Source: PALSA-505 sp036267135
GTDB lineage: Bacteria > Actinomycetota > Actinomycetes > Streptosporangiales > Streptosporangiaceae
Direction: 5' to 3'
NCBI GenBank assembly: GCA_036267135.1
Contig: DATAWQ010000028.1
Span: forward strand, 1 to 64,000
DNA length: 64,000 nucleotides
Below, piece after piece: positions 58,549-64,000 of this stretch. The first letter of the stretch is position 1; each line of letters begins with the position of its first letter. The notes under the pieces are model-generated. The model was not told where the DNA came from. It was given only the letters and a program-made list of their open reading frames with translations, and made no database searches. Position numbers and translations under genes: made by a program.

Positions 58549-59574
58549 CTAGCGGTCCTTGGGGCCCTCCACGCTGGCCGGCATCGTCCGGCTGGCCTGG
58601 AGGGCCTCGTCGCGGGTGGGCGGATCGGCGCCCGCCCGCGCACAGGTCAGCGCCGAGACACGGATCGCCCAGTCCACCACCTCGGCCAGTTCCGTCTCGG
58701 TGAGCCCGGCCAGCCCGGCACCGTCGGCGCCGCCGTCACCACCCAGCCGCCCGCGCCGCCGCAGCGCGTCGAGCAGCCCGGCGCAGAACGCGTCCCCAGC
58801 CCCCACCGTGTCCACGAGCGTCACGTCGAAGGACGGCCGCCTGATCTGCGTCCCGTCCGGGGCCAGCGCGAACGCGCCCCGCTCCCCCAGCGTGATCACC
58901 ACAACCCGCGGGCCCAGCCGGTGCCAGGCCCGGGCCACCGTCTCGTAACCGGTGCCCGGATACAGCCAGTCCGTGTCCTCTTCGCTGGCCTTCACCAGGT
59001 GCGCCAGGCCGAGTTGACGCTCCACCCTGGCTACCGCGTCCGCGCGCCCGCCCGCCAGTGTGGGCCTGATATTGGGGTCGATGCTGATCGTCACCCGGCC
59101 CCTGGCGTGCTCGGCGGCCAGCAGGTCCTCCAGCACCGCCGCGCCCGGCGGCAGCGCCAGCGCCAGCGATCCGGCGTGCAGCCCGGCCACGTCGGGCGCG
59201 AGCCCGGGCAGGTCACCGGGCCGCCACTGCCAGTCCGCGGTGCCGTTGCCGTAGAACGAGTAGGCGGCCCGCCCGGCGCTGTCCAGGCTGACCAGCGCCA
59301 GCGTGGTCGGTTCGGCCGCCGCGGCCACGTCCCGCAGCGAGACACCGTTGCCGGCCAGGTGCGCGGTGAGCTGCCGCCCGAGCGGGTCGCTGCTGACCCG
59401 GGCCAGCAGCGAGCACGGCGCACCCAGCCTGGCCAGGCCAACGGTCACGTTCGCCGCACTGCCACCTGGGTACGCCCGGTAGTGCCCGCCGCCCTCGTCC
59501 ACCATGTCGATGAGGGCCTCGCCCGCGACGGTGATGTGCCCCGGTGTGACCGGGGCCGCCACCTCAGTCGGCAT
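58549..59574 (-). CDS. PfkB family sugar kinase (fructokinase-like)
   Basis: A 341-residue ribokinase-fold enzyme that phosphorylates a sugar with ATP. The substrate end is VAGEALIDMVDEGGGHYRAY and PGGSAANVTVGLARLG; the anion-hole and catalytic base motif is DTVGAGDAFCAGLLDALR (Asp in GAGDAF). The lid residues and SIDPNIRPTL fit fructokinases. A Gly-rich loop lies near 275-285. It overlaps the preceding Ddn-like gene by 11 bp, so the two are cotranscribed; a functional link is not obvious. Confidence 0.9.
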   Translation of the reverse strand: MPTEVAAPVTPGHITVAGEALIDMVDEGGGHYRAYPGGSAANVTVGLARLGAPCSLLARVSSDPLGRQLTAHLAGNGVSLRDVAAAAEPTTLALVSLDSAGRAAYSFYGNGTADWQWRPGDLPGLAPDVAGLHAGSLALALPPGAAVLEDLLAAEHARGRVTISIDPNIRPTLAGGRADAVARVERQLGLAHLVKASEEDTDWLYPGTGYETVARAWHRLGPRVVVITLGERGAFALAPDGTQIRRPSFDVTLVDTVGAGDAFCAGLLDALRRRGRLGGDGGADGAGLAGLTETELAEVVDWAIRVSALTCARAGADPPTRDEALQASRTMPASVEGPKDR

Positions 59575-60091
59575 GGAGCAGGAACACCGGGTGCTTGGGC
59601 GTGATGGCCTGGATCTCCTCGTCGGTGGAGTCCGGCCCGATGCCGTCGAAGAACACCCCCACCTCCGCCTTCCAGCGCTTCAGGTACGCGCGCAGCACCT
59701 GGACTTTCCTGGCGTCGTCGGGCAGTTCCTCGCCCCGGTAGCTGCGCCGCTTGCTGCCCAGCAGCAGAACGAGCCGGCCGTCGTCGGCCCGCGCGTTGCG
59801 CACCCACTCGCTCACGCCCCGCGGCGAGACCAGGTACTCCTGGCCGTCCAGCACGAGCAGGTTCACCGGGGTGCGCCTGGGCAGGCCGGACTTGCGGCCC
59901 TTGACCTCCAGCACCCGGCTGCCCAGCACGCTGACGCCGCTCCTCGTCAGCGTCGCGACCAGCTTGTTGAACACGTTCCGGGTGAACCACCCTGGCTTGC
60001 GGTAATGCGTCTGCGCCACGTCGATCCCCTTCGCCTTGCCGAACCAGGTAACCCGATCGGGTAGCCGGAGCGTACCGGTCCCCGGGGACAT
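59564..60091 (-). CDS. Ddn-like deazaflavin (F420) nitroreductase family protein
   Basis: 175 residues from the ATG at 60091. It is a split beta-barrel protein of the DUF385/Ddn family: FNKLVATLTRSGVSVLGSRV, LEVKGRKSGLPRRTPVNLLV, DGQEYLVSPRGVSEWVRNAR, and RSYRGEEL. Ddn-type proteins use F420H2 to reduce quinones or nitro compounds, and the KGRKSG segment contacts the F420 phosphate in relatives. The frame is open to 60172 but the extra part is not family-like. It fits with npdG at 8 kb, which can recycle F420H2. Confidence 0.88.
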   Translation of the reverse strand: MSPGTGTLRLPDRVTWFGKAKGIDVAQTHYRKPGWFTRNVFNKLVATLTRSGVSVLGSRVLEVKGRKSGLPRRTPVNLLVLDGQEYLVSPRGVSEWVRNARADDGRLVLLLGSKRRSYRGEELPDDARKVQVLRAYLKRWKAEVGVFFDGIGPDSTDEEIQAITPKHPVFLLHAD

Positions 60092-60173
60092 CTTGACATC
60101 CGCCAGCGCACGTGAGTTCATCCTAGACATCGTTGTCATCGCGCATTGTGAGTGCTTGACCGGGAGGTGCACG

Positions 60174-61217
60174 TTGGGTGACGCCGGGCCCGTGCTGCTG
60201 GGACCGAACCAGCCACCGCGGTTCTACCGGGGCGGAGCGAAGATCGCAGCCTTCCGCGGCGGGCCGGCCCGCCGCGGCAGCGATCACCTGCCGGAGGACT
60301 GGGTCGGCTCGGCCACCACCGTCTTCGGCACCGCGTCCGAGGGCCTGACCAGGCTGCCCGACGGCCGGCTGCTGTGCGACGCGATCTGCGACGACCCGCA
60401 GGGCTACCTCGGCCCATGGCACGCGGAGCGGTTCGGCGCCAGCCCCGCGCTGCTGGTCAAGCTGCTCGACGCCGGCCAGCGGCTGCCCGTGCACTGTCAC
60501 CCGGGCGACGCGTTCGCGCAAACCCATCTGGCCTCGGCCTGGGGCAAGACGGAAGCCTGGATCGTGATCGACGCCGCCCCCGGCAGCGAGGTCTACATCG
60601 GCTTCACCGAAGACGTGAGCGAGCCGGTGCTGGCCGCCTGGGTGGCCGGCCAGTCCCCGGCCACGCTGCGCGCGCTCAACCGGGTCCCGGTCCAGACGGG
60701 CGACGCGATCCTCATCCCGGCGGGCCTGCCGCACGCGATCGGCGAGGGCGTGTTCCTGGTCGAACTGCAGGAGCCGACGGACCTGTCCGTACTGCTCGAA
60801 TGGGACTCCTTCCCCATCGACGGCCCCGCCGAAGGCCACCTCGGTCTCGGCTACGACCTGGCCCTTCGCTGCGTGGACCGGTCCGCCTGGGATCCCGCCC
60901 GGCTCGCCGCGCTGCGCCGCCCGGCGGGCGCGGGCGCGCCGGTCAGCAGCGTCTTCCCGCGTGAGGCCGACCCGTTCTTCGAGGCCCAGCGGATCCGCCC
61001 GGCCGGCGGCCCGGTCGCGCTCGGCCCGGCGTTCGCCGTCCTGGTCGTGCTGTCCGGCGACGGGCTGCTGCGCACCGAGCAGGGCGACGAATTGCCGCTG
61101 TCCCGCGGCATGACCGTCCTGCTGCCCCACGCCGCTGGCCGCACCGAAATATCTGGCGGCCTCGAGCTGATACGTTGCCTCGCCCCGAACGGTGGCCACC
61201 GCGGCGCCGTCGCTTAA
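60174..61217 (+). CDS. Class I mannose-6-phosphate isomerase-like protein
   Basis: 347 residues of the short, cupin-type PMI family that interconverts mannose 6-phosphate and fructose 6-phosphate. Metal ligands lie in HCHPGD (107-112), EAW and the later GLPHAIG. The catalytic pocket segments WGKTEAW and ILIPAGLPHAIGEGVFLVEL are clear, and a second cupin half ends the protein. The start is chosen at TTG 60174, with GGGAGG 6 nt upstream; no ATG fits. Its stop codon TAA overlaps the convergent hydrolase stop within TTAA (61214-61217). A sugar kinase lies nearby on the other strand. Confidence 0.88.
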   Translation: MGDAGPVLLGPNQPPRFYRGGAKIAAFRGGPARRGSDHLPEDWVGSATTVFGTASEGLTRLPDGRLLCDAICDDPQGYLGPWHAERFGASPALLVKLLDAGQRLPVHCHPGDAFAQTHLASAWGKTEAWIVIDAAPGSEVYIGFTEDVSEPVLAAWVAGQSPATLRALNRVPVQTGDAILIPAGLPHAIGEGVFLVELQEPTDLSVLLEWDSFPIDGPAEGHLGLGYDLALRCVDRSAWDPARLAALRRPAGAGAPVSSVFPREADPFFEAQRIRPAGGPVALGPAFAVLVVLSGDGLLRTEQGDELPLSRGMTVLLPHAAGRTEISGGLELIRCLAPNGGHRGAVA

Positions 61218-62293
61218 CGGTCAGCGGCCGTCACCGAAGTCACGAATTCCTCGAACACGCGGCGGAACTCCTCGGGCTTCTCCAGGTGGGGTGAGTGGCC
61301 GCAGTCGGGGAACACCGACTCGGTGAACGTGCCGCCGGCGGCCTCGGCGCGCCGCAGCAGGGCCCGGGTCTGCGCGACCATCGGCTGCGGTGGGAACTGC
61401 GGCCCCGGCCAGCCGGGGATCACCCCGGCCGAGCCGAGGAAGCCCACGTCGGACGCGGCGGCGTCGGCCACGATCTGGTCGTCGGTGCCGCGCACCCACA
61501 GCACCGGCCGCTGCGCGGCCACCTTCACGAACTCCGAAAGGTCGCAGTACACCGGGGACAGGGCGTTGACCACCCCGCAGGGGCCGGGGGCCGAGCCGGG
61601 CCAGTGCGGGCTGGGCCTGCTGTCACCCGGGTAGTGGTCCTCGCCGATGGCGGTGGCCAGGATCTCGTCCACGAACAGGTCCTCGACCTCGGCCGGGAAG
61701 CGCAGCGGCGGCCGCACGTACAGCGAGCGCAGCACCGAACGCGGCGAGACCGGGCTCACGTCGGTGCGGTCACCGGCCGCGATCCGGCTGACCATCTCCG
61801 GGTTGACCACCCCGGCCCCGCTGCCCGCGCCGTCCTCGTAACACATCGTGCCGTCGGCGTCCTTGGTGGCGCCGTAGCCGCACGGCGCCACCGGGGAGAT
61901 CAGCGTGACCGAGGCCACCCGCCCGGGGTGGTCGATGGCGTACTGCATGACCGCTCCCCCGCCGAGCGACCAGCCGGCCAGGTGCACCCGCTGTTCCGGC
62001 GGGCCGAGCAGCCCGGCCGCGATCACCCGGTCCAGGTCGTCGGCGAAGTCCCGCATTCCCCGGGTGGCGTCCACCGGCGCCGGGCCGGACCGGCCGAAGC
62101 CCCGCAGGTCGGGCGCTGCCACCCGCCAGCCGGGCGGCAGCGCCTCCGCCGTGGCGGCGAAGAACTGCGCGGTGCTCAGGTTGCCGTGCACCAGGCAGAC
62201 AGCGGGGCCCGGGCCGTCGCCCCCGGCGCTCCGCGTGAGCACGTGCAGCCTGGCCGGGCCCTCGCCCAGGAAGTGCGGCTGCAGACTGGTCAT
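61214..62293 (-). CDS. Alpha/beta hydrolase coupled to a TetR-like gene
   Basis: 359 residues from the ATG at 62293, preceded by AGGAGCAGCCG. The oxyanion loop is LVHGNLST, the strand-helix has APDLRGFGRSG, the nucleophile elbow is GWSLGGG, the acid lies in WVRGTDDQIV and the base in PDCGHSPHLEKPEEF. It has an enlarged cap (residues 135-250) relative to minimal hydrolases. Its start overlaps the stop of the TetR-like gene by 4 bp (ATGA), so the pair is translationally coupled. Substrate unknown, probably an ester or epoxide. Confidence 0.88.
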   Translation of the reverse strand: MTSLQPHFLGEGPARLHVLTRSAGGDGPGPAVCLVHGNLSTAQFFAATAEALPPGWRVAAPDLRGFGRSGPAPVDATRGMRDFADDLDRVIAAGLLGPPEQRVHLAGWSLGGGAVMQYAIDHPGRVASVTLISPVAPCGYGATKDADGTMCYEDGAGSGAGVVNPEMVSRIAAGDRTDVSPVSPRSVLRSLYVRPPLRFPAEVEDLFVDEILATAIGEDHYPGDSRPSPHWPGSAPGPCGVVNALSPVYCDLSEFVKVAAQRPVLWVRGTDDQIVADAAASDVGFLGSAGVIPGWPGPQFPPQPMVAQTRALLRRAEAAGGTFTESVFPDCGHSPHLEKPEEFRRVFEEFVTSVTAADR

Positions 62294-62706
62294 CGGCTGC
62301 TCCTGCCTGTGTCTGTCGTGGTCGTGTCCTGGTCCGGGGTGGGGCCGCCGAGCATGCGCCCGACCACGGTCATCACCTGCTCGAAGACGGCGGGCGGCAT
62401 GGCCCGGGCATCGTCCCACAAGATCCAGCGCAGGCCGGTCATTTCGCCCACCGCGATCAGCGCCCAGGCCAGCACGGCCGGATCCATGGCGGCCACCTCG
62501 CCGTCGGCCATGCCCGCCTCGAGCCGGGTGACGTAACCGGTGATGATGCGCTCGTAGTGCCCCCGCATCGCGGCGGGCGAGACGAACTCGGCCTGCCGGA
62601 TGACCCGGTACAGGGCGGGATGCTCGGCGGTGAACTTGAAGAACGCCGCGAAGCCGCGGCGCTCGGCCTCCCCCCGGTTCGGCGCCCCGTCCGACGCGCT
62701 GGTCAT
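62290..62706 (-). CDS. TetR C-terminal domain protein lacking the HTH
   Basis: 138 residues from the ATG at 62706. It aligns with the ligand-binding half of PaaR-like TetR regulators (RGFAAFFKFTAEHPALYRVI, RQAEFVSPAAMRGHYERII, LAWALIAVGEMTGLRWILWD). The first 45-60 residues that should contain the DNA-binding helix-turn-helix are missing: the upstream frame (to 62940) is antisense to the aldo/keto reductase gene and shows no HTH. So it is either a truncated regulator or a stand-alone sensing domain. Its stop overlaps the hydrolase start. Confidence 0.72.
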   Translation of the reverse strand: MTSASDGAPNRGEAERRGFAAFFKFTAEHPALYRVIRQAEFVSPAAMRGHYERIITGYVTRLEAGMADGEVAAMDPAVLAWALIAVGEMTGLRWILWDDARAMPPAVFEQVMTVVGRMLGGPTPDQDTTTTDTGRSSR

Positions 62707-62730
62707 CGCGGGTCGTGAAAGGCTGGGGTC

Positions 62731-63738
62731 ATGGAATACGCGAACCTGGGCCGCGCTGGCCTGAAGGTCAGCCGCCTTTGCCTCGGCACCATGAACTTCG
62801 GACCACTGACACCGCCCGACGACGCGCACGTGATCATGGATCACGCGCACGAGCTCGGCATCAACTTCGTCGACACCGCGAACCGGTACGGCGGCAGCTT
62901 CACCCCGCCCGGTCAGGTGGGCCATAACGAGCAGGCGCACGCGGGCTGGACCGAGGAGATCATCGGCGACTGGTTCGCCACCGGCGGCGGCCGCCGGGAG
63001 CGCACCGTGCTCGCGACCAAGCTGTACGGGGCGATGAGCGACTGGCCCAACGACGGCAAGCTGTCGGCGCTCAACATCCGGCGGGCGTGCGACGAGTCAC
63101 TGCGCCGGCTGCGCACCGACCACATCGACCTGTACCAGATGCACCACGTGGACCGGGACACGCCGTGGGACGAGATCTGGCAGGCCATGGAGGTGCTCGT
63201 CACCCAAGGCAAAATCCTTTATGTCGGCTCGTCCAACTTCGCCGCCTGGCACATCGCGCAGGCCAACGACACCGCCGCGGCGCGCGGGTTCCTGGGCCTG
63301 ATCAGCGAGCAGTCGATCTACAACCTGATGACCCGCCAGATCGAGCTCGAAGTGCTGCCCGCGGCCATCGACTACGGGGTCGGCGTCATCCCTTGGTCAC
63401 CGCTGCAGGGCGGCCTGCTCGGCGGCGTGCTTCGCAAGGAGCGCGATGGTCAGCGCCGCACGGGGAGCCAGGCGCAGGAGGCTATCGAGCGCAGCCGCGA
63501 GCAGATCGACGCGTACGAGGCCTTCTGCGAAGAGTTCGGCGAGGAGCCGGGAGCGGTCGCGCTGGCCTGGCTGCTGCACCAGGACGGGGTGACCGCACCG
63601 ATCGTCGGGCCGCGCACGCTCGCCCAGCTCGACGACGCGCAGCGCGCGCTGACCCTGGTGCTGGACGAGGATGCGCTCAAGCGGCTCGACGAGATCTTCC
63701 CCGGCTACCAGCCCGCGCCCGAGCACTACGCCTGGTGA
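62731..63738 (+). CDS. Aldo/keto reductase
   Basis: A 335-residue NADPH-dependent TIM-barrel oxidoreductase. Catalytic tetrad candidates: Asp in FVDTANRYGG with Tyr, Lys in LATKLYG, His in YQMHHVD. Other marks: LGRAGLKVSRLCLGTMNFGP, GKILYVGSSNFAAWHIAQ, and the coenzyme loop IVGPRTLAQLDDAQ. It resembles the YajO/PhdYeFM-type AKR11-14 enzymes. The start is 24 bp from the divergent TetR-like gene. It is ended by a strong hairpin. Substrate unknown. Confidence 0.92.
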   Translation: MEYANLGRAGLKVSRLCLGTMNFGPLTPPDDAHVIMDHAHELGINFVDTANRYGGSFTPPGQVGHNEQAHAGWTEEIIGDWFATGGGRRERTVLATKLYGAMSDWPNDGKLSALNIRRACDESLRRLRTDHIDLYQMHHVDRDTPWDEIWQAMEVLVTQGKILYVGSSNFAAWHIAQANDTAAARGFLGLISEQSIYNLMTRQIELEVLPAAIDYGVGVIPWSPLQGGLLGGVLRKERDGQRRTGSQAQEAIERSREQIDAYEAFCEEFGEEPGAVALAWLLHQDGVTAPIVGPRTLAQLDDAQRALTLVLDEDALKRLDEIFPGYQPAPEHYAW

Positions 63739-63739
63739 T

Positions 63740-63784
63740 AACGCGCCGGAGGGCCAGGGGATGATCCTGGCCCTCCGGCGCGTT
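63740..63784 (+). terminator. 19-bp perfect terminator hairpin
   Basis: AACGCGCCGGAGGGCCAGG (63740-63758), a 7-nt loop and its exact complement (63766-63784) directly after the aldo/keto reductase stop. No U tract follows, but the stem is exceptionally stable and should end or block transcription. Confidence 0.8.
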
Positions 63785-63794
63785 CCTACTAGAA

Positions 63795-63810
63795 ACACGT
63801 AATATCGTGT
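63795..63810. promoter_or_regulatory. ACACG-TAATAT-CGTGT element before the last gene
   Basis: Inverted arms ACACG and CGTGT flank TAATAT, which is itself a plausible -10 box, 44 bp before the ATG of the final gene. It may be an operator that covers the promoter. Confidence 0.45.
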
Positions 63811-63853
63811 GTAGGAGTGAACCCTGAAGGGCTCGGGGGCTTGAGAGGTGAGC

Positions 63854-64000
63854 ATGATGACCGGTTGGTACGCCGAGCGGATGCCCGACAGGTCGGGCAA
63901 AGCCGTGATCGCCGTGATGCTGTTCGCGCTCCTGCTGGTGGCGGCGGTGCCGGTGGCCCTGCTGGTCGGGGTGTTCATGATGCTGCTGGGACACGTCGTC
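63854..64000 (+). CDS. Small membrane protein, cut by the window end
   Basis: From the ATG at 63854 (GAGAGG upstream) the frame encodes MMTGWYAERMPDRSGKA followed by a long hydrophobic stretch (AVMLFALLLVAAVPVALLVG) and continues past the window end. Actinobacterial genes of this size and pattern encode small single- or two-span membrane proteins. The length and C-terminus are unseen, so no family is assigned. Confidence 0.6.
   Translation, partial: MMTGWYAERMPDRSGKAVIAVMLFALLLVAAVPVALLVGVFMMLLGHVV

Noticed and set aside
56949..58643. 564-residue minus-strand frame
   Set aside because: Antisense to the DHA2 exporter; no recognisable domain.
1..64000. CRISPR arrays, rRNA/tRNA genes, complete insertion sequences
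   Set aside because: No regularly spaced repeats, no rRNA or tRNA signatures and no intact transposase were seen on either strand.

Overview
The window is chromosomal DNA from a high-GC actinobacterium. The signs are near-universal G/C in third codon positions, GTG and TTG starts, leaderless promoters (a TANNNT box 6-8 nt before the start codon), F420 enzymes (an NpdG-type reductase and a Ddn-like protein), a SigE-family sigma factor, a DUF1707 protein, a DUF6295-type protein and MLTR-type XRE and PadR regulators. A soil or mycelial lineage such as Streptosporangiales or Catenulisporales is my inference. There is no rRNA or tRNA, no CRISPR array and no complete mobile element.

Layout. 0-6 kb holds two efflux cassettes on the minus strand: padR with an MacB-like ABC ATPase and FtsX permease, and a DHA2 exporter with tetR. 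Each has a clear operator palindrome. 6-12.6 kb holds panB, an aminoglycoside phosphotransferase, npdG, two adjacent double-YbjQ proteins, a 58-residue protein and map. 12.7-20.8 kb holds a membrane-anchored STAND NTPase preceded by decayed copies of its own 5' end, a PrmC-like methylase with NAPY instead of NPPY, an MFS exporter, an XRE regulator and two DinB-fold proteins. 21-31 kb is accessory DNA: an integrase relic, a secreted seven-repeat propeller protein, a zinc-ribbon membrane protein, a tetR/hydrolase pair with twin operators, and then a run of broken genes (VOC, propeller, an MNT-GyrA chimera, NHL, L,D-transpeptidase, and a hydrolase missing its middle).

31.7-40.7 kb holds a sedolisin protease, a DHA2 exporter, a broken Kelch gene, a DUF1707 protein, a second DNA sliding clamp divergent from a NERD nuclease-domain protein, a dienelactone hydrolase and an aldo/keto reductase. 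40.8-46.2 kb looks like one surface-signalling locus: a secreted protein, a SigE-family sigma factor, a coupled single-pass membrane protein with a propeller-like ectodomain, and an RCC1/propeller protein. 46.3-50.1 kb is an oligopeptide ABC operon (binding protein and two permeases) with no ATPase. 50.2-64 kb holds a histone-deacetylase-like amidohydrolase divergent from an S9 peptidase, a Tat-exported flavoprotein oxidase, an ArsR/SRPBCC pair, a MarR/DHA2 pair with a phased operator array, a sugar kinase with an F420 enzyme, a cupin-type mannose-6-phosphate isomerase, a hydrolase coupled to a TetR-like protein that lacks its DNA-binding domain, and an aldo/keto reductase ended by a 19-bp perfect hairpin.

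The main theme is small regulator-plus-effector modules for efflux and detoxification, many with readable operators, around a decaying accessory segment. The best candidates for new biology are the STAND NTPase locus, the clamp-NERD pair and the SigE/propeller locus. No function is proven by sequence alone.
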